DNA of 58,182 nucleotides, from contig WHTA01000031.1 in the NCBI GenBank assembly GCA_009379825.1, positions 1-58,182 of the forward strand, given 5' to 3'. This DNA is from Streptosporangiales bacterium. GTDB taxonomy: Bacteria; Actinomycetota; Actinomycetes; Streptosporangiales; WHST01. The notes below the pieces were generated by a model, which did not search any database, was not told the origin of the DNA, and saw only the letters and a list, made by a program, of their open reading frames with translations. A program made the translations under genes and the position numbers. This document shows, in pieces, positions 27,275-35,189 of this stretch (the first letter of the stretch is position 1; each line of letters begins with the position of its first letter).

Positions 27275-28045
27275 TCACTGCTGCAGCGATTCGCGTATCT
27301 TCCTGGTGTTCTCGGCGGCTTGGTCGACGATCATGTTGATGTCACTGCTCACCGAGCACACCTGCATGCCCTCGGCGAAGAGCTCGATGGCCGTGTCCGG
27401 CTCCTGTACGTGGATCGCCGAGACGATCCCGTGCTGCTCGGCCACGTCGATGACCTTCCGGAAGGCGGCCCGCACGTCGGGATGGTTCACCTCCGCGGGC
27501 AGCCCCATGTCGACGGACAGGTCGAACGGTCCGATGAGGAAGCCGCCGAGACCGTCGATCTTGGCGAGCTGCTCGAGATTGTCCAGCCCGCGTCTGGTCT
27601 CGATCTGCACCAGGACGAGCGTCTCCTCGTTCGCCTGCTGCATGTACTCGGTGGCGTTGCGCGCGGCGTAGGCGCTGTGCGCGCGGCGAAGCGCGACACC
27701 GCGACGGCCGGTGTCCGGGTACCTCGCGTGCGCGAGCACCTCCTCGACCTGCGCGACCTCCTCCACCTGCGGGACCACGAGTCCGGTGGCGCCCGCGTCC
27801 AGCGGCTTGAGCACGGTCTCGCGCCGGATTTCCGGGATGCGGACCATGGGGGTGATGCCCCAGCCGCGTGCGGTGGAGACCAGCGCGGCCATGTCGGACC
27901 AGTCGCAGGTGCCGTGCTCCATGTCGATGATGAAGAAGTCCAGTCCCGCCGTCGCGAGCATCACCGCCAGGTTGGGATTGGTGACGTCCGACATCATCGC
28001 GCCGACGAGCTGCTCGCCGCCTCGTACTCTCTCCCGAAAGGACAC
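27275..28045 (-). CDS. HpcH/HpaI-family class II aldolase
   Basis: This 256-residue phosphoenolpyruvate-fold aldolase splits 2-keto-4-hydroxy acids to pyruvate (or another 2-oxo acid) and an aldehyde. Visible motifs are DMEHGTCDW with the active-site His, MVRIPE with the conserved Arg, LVQIETRRGLDN with the metal Glu, and IGPFDLSVDMG with the metal Asp. GTG 28045 has AGGAGGA in front. It lies between the 2-hydroxyacid dehydrogenase and the TctC gene; both may act on the compound imported by the transporter. Confidence 0.86.
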   Translation of the reverse strand: MSFRERVRGGEQLVGAMMSDVTNPNLAVMLATAGLDFFIIDMEHGTCDWSDMAALVSTARGWGITPMVRIPEIRRETVLKPLDAGATGLVVPQVEEVAQVEEVLAHARYPDTGRRGVALRRAHSAYAARNATEYMQQANEETLVLVQIETRRGLDNLEQLAKIDGLGGFLIGPFDLSVDMGLPAEVNHPDVRAAFRKVIDVAEQHGIVSAIHVQEPDTAIELFAEGMQVCSVSSDINMIVDQAAENTRKIRESLQQ

Positions 28046-28064
28046 GTGTTCCTCCTGATCTGCA

Positions 28065-29015
28065 CTAGCCCCGATTGACGGCGGTGACCTCGGCGGCGGG
28101 CTCGTCACCGCCGAGCACCCTCGTGATGTTGTGCGCTGCGTCGATCGACATCCGCCGAATGGCTTCTGCGGTGTGCGCAGCGATGTGCGGCGTGAGGATC
28201 ACGTTGTCCAGGCCGAGCAGGGGCGAGTGCACGGGCGGTTCGGTGGCGAAGACGTCGACTCCCGCTGCCGACAGGCGTCCGTCGCGCAGCCGTTCGGCCA
28301 GTGCCGCCTCGTCGACGACGCCGCCTCGTGCGGTGTTGACGACGATGGCGGCGGGTGCGAGCAGGTCCAGCTCGCGTGCACCGACCAGCGAGCTGGTCTG
28401 CGGCGTCAGCGGTACGTGCACCGTGAGCGCGTCCGCAGCGTCGAGCGCGGTCTCCAGCCGTTCGTGTGCTGTGGGCAGCGCCTCGCTCGGCAGGTACGGG
28501 TCGTGGACGCGTACGTCCATCTGGAGTGCCTCGGCCACGGCGCCGACCCTGCGCCCGATCCGGCCGTAACCGACCACTGCCAGGGTCCTGCCGGCGAGCT
28601 GGGTGCCGACGAGCTGGTCGCGGCGCCCGAACTCGCCCTCGGACACCACTGTGGTCGTCTCGCGGTACCGCCTGGCAGCGGCGATCAGCAGACCGACGGT
28701 GTGCTCGGCGACCGATGCGGCGTTCGCCTGCGAGGTGATGAGCACGAGGACACCCGCGCGGGTCGCCGCCTCGACGTCGATGGAGTCCAGGCCGACGCCG
28801 TGCCGCGCGATCACCCGCAGGTGCGGCGCGTTCGCGATCACGTCGGCGTCGAGACGGCCGGTGCGCATGAGGATCCCGGCCACCCGGTCGCACACCTCCG
28901 TCACCGGGACGGCGTGCGGCCCGAACCCGAGCGCGACGTCGCCGTGCTCCTCCAACAGCGCCATGGCTTCGGGGTGGATGGGGCCCTCGACGTAGACGAG
29001 GTCTCGCACGGTCAT
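28065..29015 (-). CDS. D-2-hydroxyacid dehydrogenase (phosphoglycerate dehydrogenase-like)
   Basis: This 316-residue NAD-dependent dehydrogenase has the nucleotide fold VVGYGRIGRRVG, catalytic Arg in NTARGGVVDE, acidic residue in VDVFATEPP and catalytic His in LTPHIAAHT. ATG 29015 overlaps the TctA stop by 4 bp, so the pair is coupled. It probably oxidises or reduces a 2-hydroxy acid linked to the transported substrate. It lacks the ACT domain of biosynthetic SerA enzymes. Confidence 0.86.
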   Translation of the reverse strand: MTVRDLVYVEGPIHPEAMALLEEHGDVALGFGPHAVPVTEVCDRVAGILMRTGRLDADVIANAPHLRVIARHGVGLDSIDVEAATRAGVLVLITSQANAASVAEHTVGLLIAAARRYRETTTVVSEGEFGRRDQLVGTQLAGRTLAVVGYGRIGRRVGAVAEALQMDVRVHDPYLPSEALPTAHERLETALDAADALTVHVPLTPQTSSLVGARELDLLAPAAIVVNTARGGVVDEAALAERLRDGRLSAAGVDVFATEPPVHSPLLGLDNVILTPHIAAHTAEAIRRMSIDAAHNITRVLGGDEPAAEVTAVNRG

Positions 29016-30517
29016 CTCGTGCCCTCCCGGCGTCGGCGCCACCAGTTCTGGGCGAGCATGAGCACCAGCACGGCGATGAGTACCAGCGCGACCGGACGGG
29101 TCAGCATGCCGATGAAGTCACCCTCGTAGGTGAGGATCGCCCTGCGCAGTGACCTGTCCGCGATGGGGCCGACGAGAATGCCGAGCACCAGGGGCGCGAG
29201 TGGGAAGCCGCGGCTGCGCAAGATGTAGCCGACGAGCCCGAAGACCAGCACGACCTGGATGTCGAAGGTCGTGAAGCCGACACCCCAGGCGCCCACGAAC
29301 CCCAGGGTGACCGCGATCGGCAGGATGACGCCACGGGGGACGGAGAGCAACCGGATGAAGTACGTGGACGCGAAGTAGGCGAGCAGCCGCATGACGATCG
29401 CGGACATCAGGAACAGGGCGATGGTCGTGGCGATGAACCCCGGTTCCTCGACGATCAGATTGGGGCCTGGCTGTACCCCGTACATGAACAACGCGGCGAG
29501 CAGGATCGCCGTCGGCCCGCTGCCCGGGATGCCAAGGGTCAGCGTCGGTACGAGCGCTCCACCGGACGTCGCGTTGTTGGCCGTCTCCGCGGCGATCAGC
29601 CCTTCGTGCGAGCCCTTGCCGAACAGCTCGGGCTCCTTGGACCGCCGCTTGGCGAGGTCGTAGGCGAGCCACGGGGCGGCCGACTCGCCGGCGCCGGGGA
29701 CGATGCCCATGCCGACGCCGACGAGCCCGGACCGGACGATGTTCAGGATGCTGGCAGGCTTGCGCAGGATGTCCCAGCGGGTGATGGCACGGCCGGGCTC
29801 CCCGGTCAACCGGTACGGGTGCTTCGAGCGGAGCACGAAGAGCACCTCGGCGACGCCGAAGAGGCCGATGAGCGCGGGGACGAAGTCGATGCCGCGCATC
29901 AGCTCCGGGGTGTAGCCGAACCGCTCGGTGCCGTAGATCGGGTCGGTGCCGATCATGGCGACGCTGATGCCGAGCAGGGCGGCGATCCAGCCCTTGGTGG
30001 GGCTGCTGCCCGCGAGTCCGCCGGCGAGTAGCACGCCGACCATCGCGACGAGGAAGAGCTCCCAGTCGCCGAGCAGCATCGCGAGCACCGCGACGAACGG
30101 CAGGAGCAGGAAACCGACGATCTCCCCGACCCACTCGCCGAAGAAGCTCGCCCACGTCACCGTGCCGACGGCCTCGCGCGAACGGCCCTGCTTGGCCAGC
30201 GGGAACCCGTCCAGCGTGGTCGCGGCGGCCGCGGGCGTACCCGGGATGTTGAGCATGACCGCCGTGATGCTGCCGGAGTAGATGGCGCCGGTGTAGACGC
30301 CGATCAGCAGGCCCATGCCGGCCTCGACCGGGAGGCCGAGCATGAAGCCGAGCAGCAACGACATCGCCATGACCGCAGTCAGGCCGGGCAACATCCCGAC
30401 GCAGATGCCGATGAGCCCGCCGACGACGAGGGAGAGGAGCGTGACCGGGCTGGTGAAGATCTCGAGGAAGGCGCCGGGCAGCAGCAGCCACTCCTGAACG
30501 ACCAGGCTCCAGTCCAC
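29012..30517 (-). CDS. Tripartite tricarboxylate transporter large membrane subunit (TctA)
   Basis: This 501-residue integral membrane protein has about 12 helices. TctA signatures include GGLIGICVGMLPGLTAVMA, AIYSGSITAVMLNIPGTPAA, and ALVPTLTLGIPGSGPTAILL. GTG 30517 follows GAGGAGGA; the longer reading to 30562 would run into the promoter. First gene of the operon, divergent from the IclR regulator. It is unusual that two enzyme genes separate it from TctC and TctB. Confidence 0.88.
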   Translation of the reverse strand: MDWSLVVQEWLLLPGAFLEIFTSPVTLLSLVVGGLIGICVGMLPGLTAVMAMSLLLGFMLGLPVEAGMGLLIGVYTGAIYSGSITAVMLNIPGTPAAAATTLDGFPLAKQGRSREAVGTVTWASFFGEWVGEIVGFLLLPFVAVLAMLLGDWELFLVAMVGVLLAGGLAGSSPTKGWIAALLGISVAMIGTDPIYGTERFGYTPELMRGIDFVPALIGLFGVAEVLFVLRSKHPYRLTGEPGRAITRWDILRKPASILNIVRSGLVGVGMGIVPGAGESAAPWLAYDLAKRRSKEPELFGKGSHEGLIAAETANNATSGGALVPTLTLGIPGSGPTAILLAALFMYGVQPGPNLIVEEPGFIATTIALFLMSAIVMRLLAYFASTYFIRLLSVPRGVILPIAVTLGFVGAWGVGFTTFDIQVVLVFGLVGYILRSRGFPLAPLVLGILVGPIADRSLRRAILTYEGDFIGMLTRPVALVLIAVLVLMLAQNWWRRRREGTR

Positions 30518-30553
30518 CAGTCCTCCTCGTCGAGGGATGGCATGCCGTGCAGC

Positions 30554-30564
30554 GTATACCATAC
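30554..30564. promoter_or_regulatory. Short inverted repeat in the tctA promoter
   Basis: GTAT-ACC-ATAC, 37 bases upstream of the TctA start. On the minus strand it reads TGGTATAC in context, similar to half-sites often seen for GntR-type regulators. It may be an operator or part of a promoter; evidence is weak. Confidence 0.3.
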
Positions 30565-30593
30565 ATTCTCTTCCAACCGGATGCGATCCACAT

Positions 30594-30610
30594 GTGAACT
30601 AGCGGTTCAC
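30594..30610. promoter_or_regulatory. Candidate IclR operator
   Basis: Perfect inverted repeat GTGAAC-TAGCG-GTTCAC in the 237-bp divergent region between tctA and the IclR gene. Its location fits a single site controlling both directions. It is the strongest dyad in that gap. Confidence 0.55.
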
Positions 30611-30754
30611 TAGAGTTACGGGAGGTCACGAAGGCCGCCGTGTGGGCGTCGATCGAGAGGCCCACGCGCGGCGAGATGTCCTGGTTGACCGCGTATGGGC
30701 GGTGCTCTGCGTGTTCGGGCACTGCGACGGACAGCGAGGTGCGGAGGTGGTGCA

Positions 30755-31564
30755 GTGACAGCCGGCAGCAGCGGGGAGTCCAGGAAGTACGCCGCGCCCG
30801 CCGCCGCGGCCGCGGCGGAGACGCTGCTGCTCCTGGCCCGTACCAGCGGCGGGGTGTCGGTCGCCGAGATCGCCACCCGCACCGGTCGGACGAAGTCGCT
30901 GATCTACCGTGTCGTCGCCGAGCTGGAGTCCCGGAGCTTCGTGGTACGCGGACCGGCGGGCGACTATAGGCTCGGCGTGGCCGCGGTCGAGCTCGGCGGC
31001 GCGTTCTCCGCGTCCGTGCCGGTGCTGGCGTCCGTACGGCAGGTACTCCGCCGGCTCGCCGAGTTCACCCGCGAGACCGCCAACCTCGGCATCCTCCAGG
31101 GCGACCAGGTGCTGTACCTGGCGCGCGAGGAGGGCGACCTCTCGGTCGTGTCGGTGTCGCGGGTCGGCAAGCTACTGCCGGCGAACACCACGGCCATCGG
31201 GAAGGCGCTGCTCGCCGACCGCTCCGACGACGAGGTCAGGGAGATCTTCGCGGGACGCCTCGCCGAGCACGGTGAGCTGAGCCCGCTGACGCGACGCAGC
31301 CGCACGTCGATCGACGACCTGCTGCAGGACCTGGGCGAGGCCCGCGCGGCCGGCTACTCGGAGGAACACGGCGAGACGGTCGTCGGCCGCTGCTGCCTCG
31401 GCGTCACCGTGCCGTTCGGCGAACGCGGCGCGACCGACGCGGCCATCAGCGTCTCCATCTCCGACCACCGCTTCGGCCCGATGCGCGACGAGATACTGAA
31501 CCGCCTCCTCGACGCCAAGCGAGACCTGGTGACCGAACACCGCGCCCGTGCCGCGATCGGCTGA
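30755..31564 (+). CDS. IclR-family transcriptional regulator
   Basis: This 269-residue regulator has an N-terminal winged helix (LLLLARTSGGVSVAEIAT then RTGRTKSLIYRVVAELES) and a C-terminal effector domain with GILQGDQVLYLAREEGD, TAIGKALLADRSDDEV and GRCCLGVTVPFGE. GTG 30755 follows GGAGGTGG. It diverges from the tricarboxylate-transporter operon and probably regulates it through the dyad at 30594-30610. IclR effectors are small carboxylates; the specific one is unknown. Confidence 0.87.
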   Translation: MTAGSSGESRKYAAPAAAAAAETLLLLARTSGGVSVAEIATRTGRTKSLIYRVVAELESRSFVVRGPAGDYRLGVAAVELGGAFSASVPVLASVRQVLRRLAEFTRETANLGILQGDQVLYLAREEGDLSVVSVSRVGKLLPANTTAIGKALLADRSDDEVREIFAGRLAEHGELSPLTRRSRTSIDDLLQDLGEARAAGYSEEHGETVVGRCCLGVTVPFGERGATDAAISVSISDHRFGPMRDEILNRLLDAKRDLVTEHRARAAIG

Positions 31565-31571
31565 CGCAACG

Positions 31572-31610
31572 ACGACGGGCCGCGCGGTCGATGACCGCGC
31601 GGACCGTCGT
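31572..31610. terminator. Bidirectional hairpin terminator
   Basis: ACGACGG-G-CCGCGCGGTC, loop GAT, GACCGCGCGG-A-CCGTCGT: 17 base pairs with one internal mismatch, no T tract. It lies exactly between the convergent IclR and methyltransferase genes, so it can stop both. Confidence 0.75.
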
Positions 31611-31626
31611 GGTGTCGTACGTGGGG

Positions 31627-33309
31627 TCAGGCCCTGGCGTGGAAGATGCCCCAGGCGAGGTTGCCGGCGTTGCCGCCGTTGACCCAGTTCCGCAGGCCTT
31701 CCTTCATCTTTGTGCGGTACTCCGCGCTGACCTTGCCCTCCAGCTCGGACTCGACCTGCTCGAGGACGGCGAGCACCCGGCCGTAGTGCCGCGGCAGCTG
31801 CTCGGTGAGGTCGTGGAACTCCACCGACTTCATGCCCACGCGGCCGAGCTGCTCCCGGTAGAAGTCCGGGCTGGCCATGGTGTCCAGGTTGAGCCTGGCC
31901 AGGATCGGCGTCAGGTTCTCCTTCGGGCAGCCGTCCGCCGCCATCGGGTCGGTGAAGACGATGTGCCCGCCGGGGACGAGCACTCGGCCCGCCTCCTCGA
32001 GCACCCGCTCGCGGTCACCGCTGTGCAGGAACGCGTCCTGCGACCAGACGACGTCGAAGCCGTTGTCCTGGAACGGCAGCTCCTCGAAGGACCCGTCGGC
32101 GACGTTGATCAGGTGGTCGAGGTTCTGCTCGACGTTCATCTGCCGGTTGCGCTCGTTCTCGACCTCGCTGAGGTTGAGACACGTCACCTGGCAGCCGTAG
32201 GTGGCGGCCAGGTAGCGGGCCGCGCCGCCGTAGCCGGCGCCCAGGTCGAGCACCCGGGTCGACGGGGTGAGCGTGACCTGGCTGGCCATCGTCTCGACGG
32301 TGCGCCTGCTGGCGTCGAAGATGTCCTCGTCGGGCGTCTGGTAGAGGCCGACGTGAATGTCCTCGCCACCCCACACGTGGAAATAGAAGTTGTCTGCGTC
32401 GTCGGAATTGTAGTAATCACGCGCAGTGTGCACGGCAGTGGAATACGTAGCGGTCAGCTCGTCATCCTTGACATAGCCCTTCTCGGCTACGTGGATGAAG
32501 AAGTCCGGCTCGTCCTCCGCGTACGTCTCCTGGAAATCGCCGTACGTTTCGATAGCCTGAAATCCCGCCTCGCGTAGCAGTTTGCGCGTGTAGTTCTTGC
32601 GCAGCGGGTACATGTTCAGGTGGAACTGCGACTGGTCAGGGAACGTGTAGCGGAACCGCGTGAGACCCTCGTCGACGTACTCGGGCTCCGCGGACACCTC
32701 TTCGCCGCAGTAGTAGTACGTGTGCTTCGTCGAGAACGAGTTGTCGAGGATCGCGTCGTAGTTGCGCTGATCGAGGATCAGTACGCCGTCATGCTTGAGC
32801 ATGGCGTAGAACTCGGCGAGTGCCTTGCGACGATCGCGCTCGGAGAAGAGATGGGTGAACGAGTTCCCCAGGCAGATGATCGCGTCGTACTCGCCGTGGA
32901 CGTCACGGCTGAGCCAGCGCCAGTCGGCGTGCACGAGCCGGAGAATCTTGTTGTCGTTCTTGATGCCGTTGGCGAACGCCTTGGCGAGCATCTCGGCGCT
33001 GCCGTCGGCGCTGACGGTCTCGAAACCTTCTTCGAGGAGGCGTACGGAGTGAAATCCGGTACCCGTCGCCACATCCAAGACCGATGTGACACCACGCGAC
33101 TTCAGCTGGTCAATAAAGAAGCGACCCTCGCTTTTCGAGCGTCGCTTCCAATCGATGAGTTCATCCCACTTGTCGACGAAGTCTTCCACGTACTCCGCCG
33201 TGTAGTGGTCGGTGTCACGGACCTCGATGGGGTCGTCACCAAAGAGCTGTTGACTGTTGCTCGTCACCTCGAAGGTCGAGGGATCGTGCTCGGTCGTATG
33301 GCTCGGCAT
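31627..33309 (-). CDS. Fused glycine/sarcosine and dimethylglycine N-methyltransferase
   Basis: This 560-residue enzyme has two SAM-dependent methyltransferase domains. The N-terminal half matches glycine-sarcosine N-methyltransferase: DHYTAEYVEDFVDKWDELID, SAM motif SVLDVATGTGFHSVRLLEEG at about 77-96, and LDQRNYD. The C-terminal half matches sarcosine-dimethylglycine methyltransferase: FHVWGGEDIHVGLYQTPDED, second SAM motif RVLDLGAGYGGAARYL from about 352, and WSQDAFLHS. Together they would methylate glycine three times to glycine betaine, an osmoprotectant. Separate proteins do this in many halophiles; fusions are known from halophilic actinomycetes. ATG 33309 follows GGAGAGG. It is transcribed alone after a 438-bp upstream region. 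Confidence 0.92.
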   Translation of the reverse strand: MPSHTTEHDPSTFEVTSNSQQLFGDDPIEVRDTDHYTAEYVEDFVDKWDELIDWKRRSKSEGRFFIDQLKSRGVTSVLDVATGTGFHSVRLLEEGFETVSADGSAEMLAKAFANGIKNDNKILRLVHADWRWLSRDVHGEYDAIICLGNSFTHLFSERDRRKALAEFYAMLKHDGVLILDQRNYDAILDNSFSTKHTYYYCGEEVSAEPEYVDEGLTRFRYTFPDQSQFHLNMYPLRKNYTRKLLREAGFQAIETYGDFQETYAEDEPDFFIHVAEKGYVKDDELTATYSTAVHTARDYYNSDDADNFYFHVWGGEDIHVGLYQTPDEDIFDASRRTVETMASQVTLTPSTRVLDLGAGYGGAARYLAATYGCQVTCLNLSEVENERNRQMNVEQNLDHLINVADGSFEELPFQDNGFDVVWSQDAFLHSGDRERVLEEAGRVLVPGGHIVFTDPMAADGCPKENLTPILARLNLDTMASPDFYREQLGRVGMKSVEFHDLTEQLPRHYGRVLAVLEQVESELEGKVSAEYRTKMKEGLRNWVNGGNAGNLAWGIFHARA

Positions 33310-33747
33310 ACCTCTCCCGCCTGCTCGTCGTGCGGTCCCTGTAAGAGCGGACCGCTTGGCGCTCCGGCGGACGACGGCTCGCGCGCATCTCGAGCACGCA
33401 GATCGCCGGCTTTCGCCCACCAGTCATCCGCACGCGCGGGTCGCGCCGTCGTCCTTCGAACCGGCCCCATTGCCAGTTCTCGCGCGATTGCGAAAGTTCA
33501 CGCCCGCTGGATCGCGTACTCGGCATCTAAGTTAGGGCATCCGCAGGAGATATCAAGTCCGCGATCGGCCAATTCTGCCGCTAGCTGCGCGCGTGTGCGC
33601 GCGGAAGGCTCGCCACTTTCTCGGTCTGACCAGCGTTGATGACGGCTCCCGCGAAAGCTCCGGAGGACGCGTGAAATGTTTCTCGGGATTCTTCGCAGGT
33701 CTCAGTTTGCGAGACGCATCGCTCATTATATGAGAACAGCGTGTCCC
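33310..33747. other. Long upstream region of the betaine-synthesis gene
   Basis: This 438-bp non-coding stretch is less GC-rich than its surroundings. It holds one good minus-strand promoter candidate (33529-33556), a second possible -10 box (33725-33730 reads TATAAT on the minus strand) and a short dyad, GTCTC-AGTTTGC-GAGAC, near 33700. I looked for glycine and c-di-AMP riboswitch landmarks and found none convincing. The length leaves room for osmotic or salt-responsive control, which I infer only from gene function. Confidence 0.4.
33529..33556 (-). promoter_or_regulatory. Candidate promoter for the betaine methyltransferase gene
   Basis: On the minus strand TTGATA (33551-33556) and TAACTT (33529-33534) are separated by 16 bases, close to the housekeeping sigma consensus. 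A transcript would start near 33522 and have a leader of about 210 bases before the ATG at 33309. Confidence 0.45.
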
Positions 33748-34206
33748 TCACAGTGAGATGGAGGGCATCGTCGCGCGGTCGAGCAAGCGGGAGAGAACGA
33801 TGACGCTCTTGGTCTGTACGACGTTCGGTTCGTCCCTGATGCGTTCCAGTGCGCTCTCCAGGTGCCCGGTGTCGGCGGCGAGCATGTGGATGAGCGCGTC
33901 GGCGTCTCCGGTGATGGTGTACGCGGCGACGACCTCGGGGTGTCTGACCAGGCTCTTCTTGATCTGCTCCGGTGAGGTGCGGCCCTGGCAGTACAGCTCG
34001 ACGAACGCCTCCGTCTGCCAGCCGAGCGCCGCCGGGTCCACGGCCACGGTGTAGCCGGTGATCACGCCGCCTGCCTGCAGCTTGTCCACCCGCCGCTTGA
34101 CCGCAGGCGCGGAGAGGCCGACGGCGGCGCCGATGCGCGCGTAGCTCGCCCTGCTGTCGGCCAGCAGGAGCGCGACGATCCGTTCGTCCAGGCGGTCGAG
34201 CCGCAC
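33748..34206 (-). CDS. Lrp/AsnC-family regulator
   Basis: This 152-residue protein has an N-terminal helix-turn-helix (LDRLDERIVALLLADSRASY, then ARIGAAVGLSAPAVKRRVDK) and a C-terminal RAM ligand domain (VVAAYTITGDADALIHMLA). GTG 34206 follows AGGGGGCC and leaves 14 bases after the dimethylargininase stop; a longer reading would overlap that gene. The pair is probably one transcript. AsnC members sense amino acids, and arginine or ornithine derivatives would fit this context. Confidence 0.87.
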   Translation of the reverse strand: MRLDRLDERIVALLLADSRASYARIGAAVGLSAPAVKRRVDKLQAGGVITGYTVAVDPAALGWQTEAFVELYCQGRTSPEQIKKSLVRHPEVVAAYTITGDADALIHMLAADTGHLESALERIRDEPNVVQTKSVIVLSRLLDRATMPSISL

Positions 34207-34220
34207 GGTAGGCCCCCTGA

Positions 34221-35084
34221 TCAGCTGCGAAGCTCCAGGGTGCAGCACTTTACGCTGCCGCCGGCCTTCACCAGCTCGGACATCTCCACGCCGAGCGGGA
34301 TGAACTCGTGGTCGGCGAGCTGTGCCGCCAGCTGCTGCGCCTCGGCCGCGAGGACGACGTGCCGGCCGTCAGAGACGGCGTTGAGGCCGAGCACGGCGGC
34401 GTCTGCGCGGCTCGCGAGGATCGCGTCAGGGAAGAGCTCGGCGAGCACGGCGCGGCTGCCGGCGGAGAACGCCTCCGGGTAGTACATGACCTGGTCGCCG
34501 TCGAGCACGGCCAGCGCCGTGTCGAGGTGGTAGAAGCGCGGGTCGACCAGCCGCAGGCCGATGACCGGCCGGCCGAACCACTCCTGCGCCTCTGCGTGCG
34601 ACGACGGCTCGCTGCGGAAGCCGGTGCCGGCGAGCAGCCAGCGGTCGGTGACGAGGAAGTCGCCCTCGCCCTCGTTGACGAACTCCGCCGCGCGGACCTG
34701 GTACCTGCCGGCGGCGACCAGCCAGTCCCGGTACGCGGGCGCCTCGGCGGCCCGTTGCTCGCTGTGGAACCGCGCCGTGAGCGCGTGGCCGGCGACGACG
34801 GTGGCGCCGTTCGCGGCGAACACCATGTCCGGCAGGCCGGCCACCGGGTCGATCAGGTCGACCGTGTGGCCAAGGTCACGGTAGACCTCGACGAGACGTC
34901 GCCACTGCCGCACGGCGAGCTCGTGGTCAACCGGGACGGTGACGTCCATCCACGGGTTGATCGCGTAGCGCACGTCGAAGTAGGTGGGCGGGCACATCAG
35001 GTAGTGCCGGGGCCGCGCGGTCCGCGCGGTCGGCAGCGGTGTCGGACGCGCCACTGTCTCGAGCTGCACCACAACTACCTCCAT
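34221..35084 (-). CDS. Dimethylarginine dimethylaminohydrolase (DDAH-like)
   Basis: This 287-residue amidinotransferase-fold enzyme hydrolyses N-methylated arginine to citrulline and a methylamine, or acts on a related guanidino compound. Visible are the substrate segments MCPPTYFDVRYAINPWMD and DMVFAANGA, EGEGDFL, the catalytic His in DPRFYHLDTAL and the catalytic Cys near the C-terminus in SVKCCTLELR. ATG 35084 has GGAGG just in front. In many actinobacteria this gene stands with an AsnC regulator and an ornithine aminotransferase; the aminotransferase is absent here, but a MocR gene lies upstream. Confidence 0.88.
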   Translation of the reverse strand: MEVVVVQLETVARPTPLPTARTARPRHYLMCPPTYFDVRYAINPWMDVTVPVDHELAVRQWRRLVEVYRDLGHTVDLIDPVAGLPDMVFAANGATVVAGHALTARFHSEQRAAEAPAYRDWLVAAGRYQVRAAEFVNEGEGDFLVTDRWLLAGTGFRSEPSSHAEAQEWFGRPVIGLRLVDPRFYHLDTALAVLDGDQVMYYPEAFSAGSRAVLAELFPDAILASRADAAVLGLNAVSDGRHVVLAAEAQQLAAQLADHEFIPLGVEMSELVKAGGSVKCCTLELRS

Positions 35085-35139
35085 CGCCTCCGGGATACGG
35101 CTCGTTCAGCGTATGGACGCGGATCTTGCGCAGGCAGCG

Positions 35140-35186
35140 GCGATTCGTTGCGTACTTCCGCCGTACTGGCGCGATTCGTTGCGTAC
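35140..35186. promoter_or_regulatory. Two 16-bp direct repeats upstream of the DDAH gene
   Basis: GCGATTCGTTGCGTAC occurs identically at 35140-35155 and 35171-35186, 31 bases apart, close to three helical turns. They lie in the 105-bp gap between the MocR and DDAH genes, 56 bases before the DDAH start. Direct-repeat operators are used by MocR regulators and multimeric AsnC regulators, so either neighbour could bind. Confidence 0.55.
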
Positions 35187-35189
35187 GGC

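Noticed and set aside
33310-33522. Possible glycine or c-di-AMP riboswitch before the betaine gene
   Set aside because: I could not find the conserved core bases of either class. A covariance search would decide; visual inspection does not support a call.
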